Positions 1-8,823 of a DNA stretch of 64,000 bases are shown one piece after another (the stretch's first letter is position 1; each line of letters begins with the position of its first letter). Location: NCBI RefSeq assembly GCF_900110575.1, contig NZ_FOEF01000013.1:186001-250000 (forward strand), given 5' to 3'. Below the pieces are notes generated by a model. The model saw only the letters and a list, made by a program, of their open reading frames with translations. It was not told the origin of the DNA and did no database searches. A program made the translations under genes and the position numbers. The DNA comes from Amycolatopsis saalfeldensis (lineage in GTDB: Bacteria > Actinomycetota > Actinomycetes > Mycobacteriales > Pseudonocardiaceae).

Positions 1-1535
1 CCTTCGAACGAGCGCCGCGCGTCGCGGGCGTTGCCGAAGCCGGGCGAGCCCGTGATCCGGTCGAAATGGCTCAGCAGCAACGGTTTCGTGTCCGCTTCGA
101 GCAGGTAGTCGCCTTCGGCGGCCATCCGCTGGACGATCTCGAGCAGGTCGGGCGGGGTGTAGTCCTCGAACTCGATGGTCTTCGCGAACCTCGAAGCCAG
201 CCCCGGGTTCGCGGCCAGGAACCCGGCCATCTCCCCGGTGTAGCCCGCGACGATCACCGCCACCTGGTCGCGGTGGTCCTCCATCAGCTTCACCAGGGTG
301 TCGATCGCCTCCTGCCCGAAGTCGCCGCCACCGCCGGTCGGGCGCGAGAGGGTGTACGCCTCATCGATGAACAGCACGCCGCCGAGGCATTCCTCGAACA
401 CGACCGACGTCTTCTCCGCGGTGTGGCCGATGTACTGGCCGACCAGGTCGCGGCGGGACACCTCGCGGAACTGCCCGCCTTCGAGCACGCCCAGCTCGCG
501 CAGCAGGCTGCCGTAGGTGCGGGCGACCGTCGTCTTACCGGTGCCGGGGGCGCCGGTGAAGATCAGGTGGTGGCTCACGGTGCCGACGGCCAGCCCGGCG
601 TTGCGCCGCCACTCGTCGACCTGGATCTCGTCGACGACCGCGCGCACCTCGGCCTTCACCGCCCGCAGGCCGACCATCTCGTCGAGCCGGCTGAGCAGTC
701 CGTCCAGGCCTTCCGCCGCGCTCGCCGCCGCGGACGGGGCGACGACCGTTGGCGTCGCGCCCTCGGCGAGGTCCAGCGCGGGTTCGGCGGTGTTCTCGAG
801 CGGGCAGGCCTCCACCTGCCCGCCGCAGTCCGGGCCGAACGACATCCCGGCGCCGGCCACGTCGTGCACCTTCGTCCGCCGGATCGTCGGCACACTGCGG
901 TGCGCGACGGCGATCCCCGCCCCGGTCGTCCGCGAGACGTCGCAGCCTTCGACCACCGGGCGGGCGTACTGGTAGAGGTACATGCCGCGGTGCCCGCAGC
1001 CGGCGATCGTGCACCCGACGACCTCGGGGTCCGCGCCGAGCCCGATCACCAGGCCGTCGCCGGTGACGTCGCGGATGTCGCAGTTTTCGATCCGCCCGGA
1101 CGAGCTTTCCACCACCACGCCCTGCTCGGCGCCGCTGATCGTGCACCGGCCGAGGGTGAACTTGCGGCAGCCCCGCACGCTCACCGCCGGACCGCCGCGC
1201 GCGGACACCGTGCACCGCTCCAGCGTCAGCTCGACGTCCTCGGCCTGGACCGCGGTGACCTCCGCGGCCACCTCGATCCCTTGCAGCGTAAGGAAACCAC
1301 CGCGGACCTTGAGCGTGGCCCAGCTCGCGCCGGTGCCGTCGAGGCGGACCGTCGCGCCCGCCGCGGCCCGCATCGTCAACCGGCGCTCGACGAGTTCGAA
1401 CGTCTCCTCGTAGCTGCCGCCGGCCACTGAGATGGTGGCGTCGTCGGGGGCGGCGCGGACGGCGTCGCCGATCGTCGCGTACGCGCCCTGTTGCCCGGGC
1501 GCGACGAGCAGGGTCCGGCTCGTCGCCGCGGTCAT
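1..1535 (-). CDS. EccA-like AAA+ ATPase with N-terminal beta-helix repeats (C-terminus cut by window edge)
   Basis: The protein reads leftward from ATG at 1535 and runs off the window after about 511 residues. The first half is a series of short parallel beta-helix-type repeats (runs such as GCTIAGCG and GCDVSRTTGAG, each followed by a new strand). The second half is a CbxX/CfqX-type AAA+ domain with Walker A GAPGTGKT and Walker B VLFIDEAY. CbxX-type ATPases are the EccA component of mycobacterial ESX loci, where the N-terminal half is helical TPR instead. Here the beta-helix could serve the same substrate-recognition role, which is inference. The start codon overlaps the stop of the upstream HTH gene by one base (TGATG), so the genes are translationally coupled in the eccE operon. 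The fold assignment is moderately sure and the ATPase is sure. Confidence 0.85.
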   Translation of the reverse strand, partial: MTAATSRTLLVAPGQQGAYATIGDAVRAAPDDATISVAGGSYEETFELVERRLTMRAAAGATVRLDGTGASWATLKVRGGFLTLQGIEVAAEVTAVQAEDVELTLERCTVSARGGPAVSVRGCRKFTLGRCTISGAEQGVVVESSSGRIENCDIRDVTGDGLVIGLGADPEVVGCTIAGCGHRGMYLYQYARPVVEGCDVSRTTGAGIAVAHRSVPTIRRTKVHDVAGAGMSFGPDCGGQVEACPLENTAEPALDLAEGATPTVVAPSAAASAAEGLDGLLSRLDEMVGLRAVKAEVRAVVDEIQVDEWRRNAGLAVGTVSHHLIFTGAPGTGKTTVARTYGSLLRELGVLEGGQFREVSRRDLVGQYIGHTAEKTSVVFEECLGGVLFIDEAYTLSRPTGGGGDFGQEAIDTLVKLMEDHRDQVAVIVAGYTGEMAGFLAANPGLASRFAKTIEFEDYTPPDLLEIVQRMAAEGDYLLEADTKPLLLSHFDRITGSPGFGNARDARRSFE

Positions 1536-2191
1536 CAGCTCGCCCGCTCGGCGAGCCAGCCGCGGTCGGCGGCCTTGGCCCCGGCCTGGAAGCGGCTGCG
1601 CGCGCCCAGCCGGTTCATCAGGTCGGCGACGGTCCGGCGGACGGTGCGCACCGAGATACCCAGCTGCGCGGCGGCGGCCGCGTCGGTGTGGCCCGCCGCG
1701 AGCAGCTTCAGCAGCTCCCGTTCCCGCTGATCGCTTTCGGCGTCGCCGGGCAGGCAGTTCGCCGACAGCGGGACGGCGGTCGGCCACAGCCGTTCGAACA
1801 GCTCGACCGCCGAGGTCACCACTCCGGGCAGGTGGAACGCCGCGGCCCCGGTGCGGCCGGCCGGCAGCACGACCACGGTGCCGTCGATGACCAGCGCGTC
1901 CAGCGGAACCCGGGGCACGGTGCGGGTCGCCGCGCCGGCCAGGGTCAGCTCGGCGAGCCGGGTGGACAGCCGCGGCGCGGTGCGGGCGGTGTCGGGCGCG
2001 AGCACGCGGTAACGCACGCCGCGCCGCAGGTTGTCCAGGTCGCCGGGGCGGACCAGGCCGATCGGGTCCGGCCCGGCGACCGAACGGGTGCTCATCACCA
2101 GTACTTCGAACGACGCCTGCGCGAGCAGGTCCTGGATTCCGTTGCCGGGCGCGCCGGAGAGCGGGCGGGGCTGGTCGAATGCGAGGGTCAT
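1535..2191 (-). CDS. LuxR-type helix-turn-helix protein in the eccE operon
   Basis: This 218-residue protein has a recognisable LuxR/GerE-type DNA-binding domain near its C-terminus, about residues 155-205. The segment RERELLKLLAAGHTDAAAAA is followed by LGISVRTVRRTVADLMNRLG. The N-terminal 140 residues form an alpha/beta domain with no sensory signature I recognise and no receiver Asp pocket. It starts at 2191 and overlaps the eccE stop by 4 nt (ATGA), and its own stop overlaps the next start by 1 nt. It is therefore co-translated with eccE and the EccA-like ATPase. It may regulate the type VII locus, inferred from position only. Confidence 0.8.
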   Translation of the reverse strand: MTLAFDQPRPLSGAPGNGIQDLLAQASFEVLVMSTRSVAGPDPIGLVRPGDLDNLRRGVRYRVLAPDTARTAPRLSTRLAELTLAGAATRTVPRVPLDALVIDGTVVVLPAGRTGAAAFHLPGVVTSAVELFERLWPTAVPLSANCLPGDAESDQRERELLKLLAAGHTDAAAAAQLGISVRTVRRTVADLMNRLGARSRFQAGAKAADRGWLAERAS

Positions 2192-3474
2192 CGCGGGAAA
2201 CCTCCGATCGGGAGCGACGCGGCCACCGCGGAGAAGTGGGCGCCGTCGAGGCGGGACAGCCGGATGCCGGCCGGGGTGAGGAGCTGGGTGAGCCGGGCCG
2301 AGGTCACGTCGAGCGCCGCCTCGGTGGTGGCCGCGAGCCGCAGCACGGCGGAGCGGCGGCCCCCGGTCCGCGCGGCGAGGGTGAGCGTCACCGCGACCCC
2401 GGAGACCGGGGCGAGCAGCCGGACGGTGAGCGCGGTGGCCACCGGGTCGGCGAGCCCGGCCCAGCCGTCGAGCGTGAAACAGGCTTGGGAGACCGGGCCG
2501 GTCCGCCAGAACCGCCAGTCCTCACGCAGTTCGTTGCGGCCGCCGGTGACGTGCGCGAGCGCGGTGAGGGCGGCGAACGCGGCCTCTTCCGACGGCGGCC
2601 CGGCGGTGATGCCGGCCCGGTTCAGCGCCCGCCGGATCCGGCGGACCGCGTTGCGCAGCGCCAGTTCCAGCTCGGGGTCGCCCGGCACGTCGGCGGTGCG
2701 GACGGCGTGCACGCCCAGCCAGAGCCGCGGCGGCGCGTCCGGCCGGGTCCCGGCGTGGAACGCGGCCTGCACCACGAACTCCGGGTCGTCTTCGGTCGCG
2801 GGCGGCAGCAGGGCGGCCGGGCCGGGGAAGGCGCGGGGGTCGACGGCCTTCTCCGGGCAGACCATGGCGGTCAGGCCGTGCGCGTGGCTGATCGCCGGGG
2901 TCGCGCCCTGCGCCGTGTCCAGCGTGCCGATGGTCGAACCGGGCAGCAGCAGCGAGATCAGGGCCTCGGCCTTGGCGGGCGAGTCCGGCAGATCGTGCCG
3001 CCGGCCCCGCAGGGTGAACCGGGAGGCGAGGCCCGCGAGCTGGTACAGCCAGCGGCCGTCGACGCGGATCGCGGTCAGCGCGAGCACCATGGCCGCGCCG
3101 ACGGAGACCGCGGTCAGCACCGGCCACGGCCGGTCGAGGCAGGCCAGCACGGCGACCACGGAAACCTGCCAGCAGACCACCTGGGCCGGCTCGATCCGCG
3201 TGGCCGGACGGGTGGTCTTGGCTTTCGGGGCCGCCGTCCGGACCGGCGCGGACGGCGCCGGGGCCGGGGGTGGTGGTGGCAGCATCGGGGGCGGGGCCAG
3301 CACTCGGGGCGCGGCGGGGGCGTACGTACGCGGCGGGGCGGGAGTCCGGGCGTATGCCGGGGCCGCGGTCGCCGCCGCCGAGACGACCAGCACCGGAGTG
3401 CCCGCCGCCCGCGTCGCGCCGCTCGCGTCCGCCGAAGGCCGGGCCAGCGCGCCGACCTGCTCACGACCGTCCAC
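2188..3474 (-). CDS. eccE: Type VII secretion membrane protein EccE
   Basis: The protein has 428 residues. Residues 1-95 are a flexible Pro/Ala-rich cytoplasmic tail. Two close hydrophobic segments follow at about 98-112 and 117-136, then the family-typical stretch IRVDGRWLYQLAGLASRF and a soluble C-terminal domain of about 280 residues. That arrangement and the position in an ESX-like locus match EccE, the peripheral inner-membrane subunit of the type VII secretion core. EccE families diverge strongly, so the call rests on architecture and context more than on conserved residues. The start is GTG at 3474, inside a GTCCACAGTG motif, and no clear ribosome site precedes it. A later start inside the Pro-rich tail cannot be excluded. 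Confidence 0.82.
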   Translation of the reverse strand: MDGREQVGALARPSADASGATRAAGTPVLVVSAAATAAPAYARTPAPPRTYAPAAPRVLAPPPMLPPPPPAPAPSAPVRTAAPKAKTTRPATRIEPAQVVCWQVSVVAVLACLDRPWPVLTAVSVGAAMVLALTAIRVDGRWLYQLAGLASRFTLRGRRHDLPDSPAKAEALISLLLPGSTIGTLDTAQGATPAISHAHGLTAMVCPEKAVDPRAFPGPAALLPPATEDDPEFVVQAAFHAGTRPDAPPRLWLGVHAVRTADVPGDPELELALRNAVRRIRRALNRAGITAGPPSEEAAFAALTALAHVTGGRNELREDWRFWRTGPVSQACFTLDGWAGLADPVATALTVRLLAPVSGVAVTLTLAARTGGRRSAVLRLAATTEAALDVTSARLTQLLTPAGIRLSRLDGAHFSAVAASLPIGGFPR

Positions 3475-3668
3475 AGTGCACCCCCCGAGCGGGAGTGGCC
3501 GCTTGTGGCCACCTTGCCGTCTTCGGGTGATCCGGGCGGGCGGGCACGCTAGCGTACGAGCACACCGCCTGGTCCGATCCGGGGAAGATCATCGAGCCAC
3601 CTCCTCGTCACCGTGCTGGACTCGCGTTGGGCGGAATACGATCACCCGCTACATGAGGTTTCGATGAC

Positions 3669-4352
3669 ATGAGGCAGCCGGTGCGAGTACTGCTCGTCGA
3701 GGACGACGAGAACCTGCGGGCCGCGGTGCGCGCCGAACTGGGCGCGGCCGGGTTCGACGTCGTTGTGGCCGCTGACCTGGCCGGAGCCGACGCCGAGCTG
3801 CGGGCCGACGGGTTCGCCTGCGTGGTGCTGGACCGGATGCTCCCGGACGGCGACGCGCTGGACTACGTGCGCCGGCGCCGGCTCGAGGGGTGGGACGCGC
3901 GGGTGCTGTTCATGACGGCGCGCGACCGCGCGTCCGACCGGATCGACGGGTTCACGCACGGGGGTGACGACTACGTGGTCAAGCCGTTCTCGGTGGCCGA
4001 GCTGACCGCGCGGGTGCGGTCGCTGGCCCGCCCGGGCGGCAGCCGCCCGCCGGTGCTGCGCTTCGCCGACCTCGAGATCGACTGCGCGCGGCGGGAGACC
4101 CGGCGCGCGGGCGCGTTGCTCACGCTCTCCGGGCGCGAGTTCGCGGTGCTGGAGTACCTGGCCGTACACCACGAGCAGGCGGTTTCGCGCAGCGACCTGA
4201 TCGACCACTGCTGGGACGAAAGCGCGGACCCGATGTCCAATGTGGTCGACGCCGTGGTGAAACGGCTGCGGCGCAAGCTGCGTGAGCCGAGCCTGATCCA
4301 CACCGTGCGCGGCCGCGGGTACCGGTTCGGCTTCGCGGACCCGGCGTCGTGA
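3669..4352 (+). CDS. OmpR/PhoB-family response regulator
   Basis: This 227-residue two-domain response regulator has a receiver domain (about 1-115) with acidic pocket E11/D12/D13, phosphoacceptor D55 in VVLDRMLP, T83 in FMTAR and K105 in VVKPF. The C-terminal winged-helix domain (about 130-222) ends with the typical VRGRGYRFG. The stop overlaps the start of the histidine kinase gene by 4 nt (GTGA), so the pair forms one two-component system. It lies between eccE and the FN3/MoxR block and points away from eccE. A role in controlling envelope or secretion genes here is plausible but not shown by the sequence. Confidence 0.95.
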   Translation: MRQPVRVLLVEDDENLRAAVRAELGAAGFDVVVAADLAGADAELRADGFACVVLDRMLPDGDALDYVRRRRLEGWDARVLFMTARDRASDRIDGFTHGGDDYVVKPFSVAELTARVRSLARPGGSRPPVLRFADLEIDCARRETRRAGALLTLSGREFAVLEYLAVHHEQAVSRSDLIDHCWDESADPMSNVVDAVVKRLRRKLREPSLIHTVRGRGYRFGFADPAS

Positions 4353-5614
4353 GCCGGTCCGCGGCCGACCGGCTGCGCGGCCTGCGCCGGCTGCTCACCC
4401 TGGTCTTCACCGGGATCAACGCGATCGGGCTGATCGTGTTCGCCTGGCTGCTGGTCAGCAACGACGACCGGCAGGGCGACCAGCAGCTGGACGCCCAGCT
4501 GGAGCGGGTCACCGCCGTGGTCGCCCGGCTGCTCCAGTTCGACGCCACGAACGGCACCCTGACCACCGGGTTCGTCGCGCGTGATCAGCTCAACGACGAA
4601 TGCCCGCAGTTCGCCGTCCTGCCCGGCGCGTCCGGGGACTTCCCGGCTTACACCAGCGCGCAGCAGTGCGTGCAGGTCGACCTGCCGCTGCTCGGCGGAT
4701 TCGCCGACGAGGCGGCCCGCAGCGGGAAGATCGAGTACGGGCAGATCCGCGGCGCGGGCGACCGGCGGCTGCGGATGCGGGCCGAACCGGTGCGCAGCAC
4801 GTCGGGCCAGTACATCGGCGCCGTCGTCGCGGTCACCGACGGGCAGGCCACGTACGACGATCACATCCGCTACACGCTTTTCGTGTTCGGCGGCTGCCTG
4901 GTGCTCATCGGCGGGCTGGCGCTGGCCGGCCACTTCTTCGCGGGCCGCGCGATCCGTCCGGCGGCGGCCGCGCTGGAACAGCAGGAGATCCTGCTCGCCG
5001 AGACCGCGCACGACCTGCGCACGCCGGTCGCGGCCCTGCGTGCGCTCGCCGAGACCTCGCTGCGCCACCCCGACCAGACCCGGGAGCTGCTGCCGCGCAC
5101 CGTCCAGCTCGCGTCGCGGATGGGCGGGATCATCGACAGCCTGCTCGTCCGCGCGCGGCTCGCGGCGGGCGTCGACGACCTGGCGATCCAGCCCGTCTGG
5201 CTGGACCAGCTGGTCACCGGGCTGGTCGAGGACACCCCGGCCGGCGGCGCCAGCGTCACCGTGACCGCCGCCCCGTCGCTGGTCCAGGTCGACCCCGGGC
5301 TGGTGCAGCGGGCGATCGGGAACCTGCTGGACAACGCGCTGCGCTACGGCCGTCAGCCCGATCAGCCCGCGATCGTGCACATCACCGTCGCCGGCGGGCG
5401 GGTCACGGTCGCCGACCACGGGCCCGGCGTCGAGGACGCCGTCGCCGACGGCACCCTCGACCGGTTCACCAGCGGCAGCGGCTCGACCGGCCTCGGCCTG
5501 TCGATCGTCCGCTGGGTCGCCCAGGCCCACGGCGGCTCGCTCGCGGTGTACAACGCCGACGAGGGCGGCGCGATCTTCGAGCTCGTGCTGCCCGTGGCCA
5601 GCCCGCGCGCCTGA
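4349..5614 (+). CDS. Sensor histidine kinase, partner of the adjacent response regulator
   Basis: The protein has 421 residues. A transmembrane helix lies at about 15-36, then an extracytoplasmic sensor region (about 37-175) with two cysteines (C85 and C107) that could pair outside the cell. A second helix lies at about 176-197 and leads into the cytoplasm. The H-box TAHDLRTP carries the phosphorylated H221. The HATPase domain shows NLLDNALRYG around residues 325-334, DHGPGVED, and the G2 box GSTGLGLSIV. It starts at GTG 4349, overlapping the regulator stop. The signal sensed is unknown. This is a confident call for a class I histidine kinase. Confidence 0.95.
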   Translation: MSRSAADRLRGLRRLLTLVFTGINAIGLIVFAWLLVSNDDRQGDQQLDAQLERVTAVVARLLQFDATNGTLTTGFVARDQLNDECPQFAVLPGASGDFPAYTSAQQCVQVDLPLLGGFADEAARSGKIEYGQIRGAGDRRLRMRAEPVRSTSGQYIGAVVAVTDGQATYDDHIRYTLFVFGGCLVLIGGLALAGHFFAGRAIRPAAAALEQQEILLAETAHDLRTPVAALRALAETSLRHPDQTRELLPRTVQLASRMGGIIDSLLVRARLAAGVDDLAIQPVWLDQLVTGLVEDTPAGGASVTVTAAPSLVQVDPGLVQRAIGNLLDNALRYGRQPDQPAIVHITVAGGRVTVADHGPGVEDAVADGTLDRFTSGSGSTGLGLSIVRWVAQAHGGSLAVYNADEGGAIFELVLPVASPRA

Positions 5615-5732
5615 CCTGGGGCGCGACGAATGTGGCACTGGGGCGCTCGGGTGTAACCGGATCGCGGCGGAGAGTGGCCCTTTCCGGCCATAGCCGGGAC
5701 CCCTCCCCGCACTCCCGGCTAACCTGCCGTCC

Positions 5733-7856
5733 GTGAGCGAGAACACTCGGCGCAACTCGTCAAGAAAGACCGTGTCTTGGCGGACCCGGCTGCCCGTGAT
5801 CGCCGTTGTGGTGGTCGCGGCCGCCGCGGTGACCGCGGCCGTGACCGGCGCGGCGAAACCGCTGCCGGGGATGCGGGTGGTGCCCGGCGGGCACTGGGTC
5901 TACAACTCCGTGCTGCAGGCCGCTTTCCACCTCGACGGCGGCACCGCGGGGATCGACGCGCAGGCGGCGGTGCCGGGTGATCAGGGCAGCCAGGTGGTGC
6001 AGGGCGACACCAACGGCTACGTCGTGGGCGATTCGCGCATCAGCCGGTTCGGCAAGTCGGACCTGACGGCGGGCCCGGCGGTCGCGCCGCCGTCGAAGGA
6101 GGTCCCGCTGGGCCTCGAGACGGCCGGCGGCCCGTACCTCGTCTACCGCCAGGCCGGGCAGGTCGTCCGGCTCGGCGACCCGTCCGCCACGATGTCGGCG
6201 GGCGGCCCGATCAGCGACGCGGTCGCCACCGCCGACGGCACGGTCTGGCTGCTGCGCGCCGGCTCCGGCCTCATCTGCCGGCTGGACCAGGGCGCGGACC
6301 GCGTCACGTCCTGCCCGGTCGTGCTGCCGGCCGGGCACACCGGCTCGCTGACCGTCGTCGGGGACCAGCCGCACTTCGTGGACACCACCGACGCCACCCT
6401 GCGCGCCGTCGGCACCGGCGGGCTCGGCGACGCGGTGTCGATGGGCCTGGCCCCCTCGGCCAACCTGCGTCCGGCGGCGAACGACGTGTCCGGCCGCGTG
6501 CCGCTGCTCGACCAGCAGACGAACCGGCTCTACCTCGTCGATCCCGCGCCGAAGCCGCAGAAGCCGGTGGCCGTCCAGCTCCCCGCCGGGCAGTACGACG
6601 GACCGGTGGCCGGCGGCTCGGTCGTCGCGCTGGTGGACCGCTCGTCGGGCACCCTGCTCACCTTCGACGGCACCGGCAAGCAGGCCGACGCCAAGCCGAT
6701 CCCGCCGGGCGCGGGCACTTCGCGGCTGGACCGCGGTGAGGACTCCCAGGTCTACGTCGAGGGCGGCCAGGGCACCCACGTGCTGGTCGTCGGCAAGGAC
6801 GGCAAGGTCACCGACGTCCCGGTCGTGCCGCCGCCGGTCAACAAGCCCGACCAGCCGGCCCCGGGCCAGCCCGCGCCGCCGCAGCCGGGCACCCTGCCCC
6901 CGGTCGAGCAGCGGGGGACGGGCGATGCCGCCCCGAAGCCGGATGTCAACGCGGGTAACAAACCCGGCCCCGCCCGTACCCCGGAGAAGCCGGCCAAACC
7001 GGCCAAGCCCCCGGCGCCGCCCGCGGTGCCGGCCAGCCCACCGGGAGCGCCGCCTTCGGTGTCGGCCACCGGCGGCGCCGGCTCGGCGACGGTCAGCTGG
7101 GGCGCCGCGGCGGCGAACCGCGCGACCGTGACGTCCTATCAGATCAGCTGGTCCGGCGGGTCGAAAACCGTCGGTGGCGGCACCCGTCAGGCCAGTATTC
7201 CGGGGCTGAGCAACGGAACCCGCTACACCTTCACCGTGGTCGCGGTGAACAAGGCGGGCACCGGACCGGGCGCGTCGGCCTCGGCCACTCCGGCCGCGTC
7301 GGCGTCCGCGCCCGGGCTCACGGCGACCTATCGCAACGGCGGCGCGTCCCTTTCGTGGACGCAGCCGGACCTCGGCGGCGGCCAGCTGGTGAACTACCTG
7401 GTGACCGGCACCGGACAGGCGCAACAGACCGTTTCCGGCACCACGGCGACGTATTCCGGGCTGGCCGCGGGGAAGTCCTACACCTTCACGGTGCGGGCGG
7501 TGACCAAGACTCCGGACGGCGAGACCCGCAACGGGGCGACGGCGTCGAAGTCGATCACGGTTCCGGCGCAGTCGGTCAGCATCAGCCGGGGAGCCAAAAC
7601 CAGCTCGTCCAACTGCAGCAAAGATTGTTATCAGGTGAATGTCTCGATGACGGGCTTCGAAGCGAACACGAAGTACGACATCCAGCTCAGCTCATCCAGC
7701 AACAACAACGTCCAGACCGAATCCACCACCACCAACGCGAGCGGCTCGGCGAACTACAACCAACTCGACTACGACGTGGCGGGCGAGACGATCTATGTTC
7801 AGGTCATCGCGCCCGACGGCACTATCGTGAAGTCCAACTCGATCACCTGGAAATGA
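5733..7856 (+). CDS. Membrane-anchored extracellular protein with fibronectin type III domains
   Basis: This 707-residue protein has one N-terminal membrane anchor (about 20-38) after a short basic tail. About 300 residues follow, rich in beta strands with repeated short GxxV/L blocks that look propeller-like. Next come a Pro-rich spacer (about 370-440) and two FN3 domains (about 440-525 and 530-615; note RYTFTVVAVNKAGTGPG and SYTFTVRAVTKT). The final 90 residues are Asn/Ser-rich with two cysteines. It should sit outside the membrane as a binding or structural protein. The start is GTG 5733 with no strong ribosome site. It is followed 4 nt later by the MoxR gene, so it heads a FN3, MoxR, DUF58, transglutaminase-fold operon. 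Base use in the last 90 codons is less GC-rich than the rest. Confidence 0.8.
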   Translation: MSENTRRNSSRKTVSWRTRLPVIAVVVVAAAAVTAAVTGAAKPLPGMRVVPGGHWVYNSVLQAAFHLDGGTAGIDAQAAVPGDQGSQVVQGDTNGYVVGDSRISRFGKSDLTAGPAVAPPSKEVPLGLETAGGPYLVYRQAGQVVRLGDPSATMSAGGPISDAVATADGTVWLLRAGSGLICRLDQGADRVTSCPVVLPAGHTGSLTVVGDQPHFVDTTDATLRAVGTGGLGDAVSMGLAPSANLRPAANDVSGRVPLLDQQTNRLYLVDPAPKPQKPVAVQLPAGQYDGPVAGGSVVALVDRSSGTLLTFDGTGKQADAKPIPPGAGTSRLDRGEDSQVYVEGGQGTHVLVVGKDGKVTDVPVVPPPVNKPDQPAPGQPAPPQPGTLPPVEQRGTGDAAPKPDVNAGNKPGPARTPEKPAKPAKPPAPPAVPASPPGAPPSVSATGGAGSATVSWGAAAANRATVTSYQISWSGGSKTVGGGTRQASIPGLSNGTRYTFTVVAVNKAGTGPGASASATPAASASAPGLTATYRNGGASLSWTQPDLGGGQLVNYLVTGTGQAQQTVSGTTATYSGLAAGKSYTFTVRAVTKTPDGETRNGATASKSITVPAQSVSISRGAKTSSSNCSKDCYQVNVSMTGFEANTKYDIQLSSSSNNNVQTESTTTNASGSANYNQLDYDVAGETIYVQVIAPDGTIVKSNSITWK

Positions 7857-7860
7857 ACCG

Positions 7861-8823
7861 ATGACTCCAGAAATCGCGCCCGGCGCCGTTTACGAGCGCA
7901 TCGCGGCGAATGTCCACAGTGTACTGCGGGGAAAGCCGCAGCTGGTCCGCCTGGCGATCGCCGCGGTGTTCGCCGAGGGGCACCTGCTGGTCGAGGACGT
8001 GCCGGGGGTCGGCAAGACGACGCTGGCCCGCTGCCTGGCCCGCAGCGTCGGCGGCTCGTGGAACCGCATCCAGTTCACGCCCGACCTGCTGCCCGGCGAC
8101 ATCACCGGCGTGCCGGTGTACCACCAGCGCGCCGAGCGGTTCGAGTTCCACCCCGGCGGGATCTTCGCGAACGTGGTGGTCGCCGACGAGATCAACCGCG
8201 GCACGCCGAAAACCCAGTCGGCGCTGCTGGAGGTGATGGGCGAGCGGACGGTCACGGTGGACGCGGTCCGGCACGAGGTGCCGCGGCCGTTCCTCGTGGT
8301 GGCCACCCAGAACCCGATCGAGATGGCGGGCACCTACCGGCTGCCCGAGGCGCAGCTGGACCGGTTCCTGATGCGGCTGGAGGTCGGTTACCCGGATCTC
8401 GCGTCCGAGGTCAAGGTGATCATGGGCGACTGCGCCGGGATCGGCCCGGACGAGCTGTCGCCGGTGGTCGACATCCCGACCCTGCAGCAGGCCATCGCAC
8501 AGGTCCGCGCGGCCCATGTGGACGGTGCGGTTTGCGAGTACGCCGCCCGGCTCGCCGCGGCCACCCGCACCCACGCCGCGCTGCGTTACGGCGCCAGCCC
8601 GCGCGGCAGCATCGCGCTCATCCGCGCGGCGCAAGGACTCGCGGCCACCTACGGCCGCGGCTTCGTGACTCCCGACGACGTCAAGGAGATCGCGCAGCCG
8701 GTACTGGCGCACCGGCTGATCCTGACCACCGACGCGGAGCTGAACAACCGCCGTCCCGCCGACGTCGTCGACGAGGTGCTAGCCACGACCCCGGCCCCGG
8801 CCGGCACGGCAGCGAGGGCCTGA
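7861..8823 (+). CDS. MoxR-family AAA+ ATPase
   Basis: The protein has 320 residues, the usual MoxR length. Walker A is DVPGVGKTT (K52) and Walker B is VVVADEINR (D109/E110). Sensor 1 is in TQNP and the family phrase YRLPEAQLDRFLMR is present, with sensor 2 and the lid domain in the C-terminal third. MoxR proteins are chaperone-like ATPases that act on partners encoded nearby, typically DUF58 or VWA proteins. Here the DUF58 gene starts inside this stop codon (TGATG, 1-nt overlap), which supports a MoxR-DUF58-transglutaminase-fold unit. The start is ATG 7861, 4 nt after the FN3 gene. Confidence 0.95.
   Translation: MTPEIAPGAVYERIAANVHSVLRGKPQLVRLAIAAVFAEGHLLVEDVPGVGKTTLARCLARSVGGSWNRIQFTPDLLPGDITGVPVYHQRAERFEFHPGGIFANVVVADEINRGTPKTQSALLEVMGERTVTVDAVRHEVPRPFLVVATQNPIEMAGTYRLPEAQLDRFLMRLEVGYPDLASEVKVIMGDCAGIGPDELSPVVDIPTLQQAIAQVRAAHVDGAVCEYAARLAAATRTHAALRYGASPRGSIALIRAAQGLAATYGRGFVTPDDVKEIAQPVLAHRLILTTDAELNNRRPADVVDEVLATTPAPAGTAARA

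Noticed and set aside
66..1430. Long + strand frame over the beta-helix/AAA gene
   Set aside because: The opposite strand has Walker motifs and operon coupling; this frame is compositionally antisense.
3971..5755. Long - strand frame opposite the two-component genes
   Set aside because: The receiver, H-box and ATPase motifs are on the + strand; the antisense frame has none.
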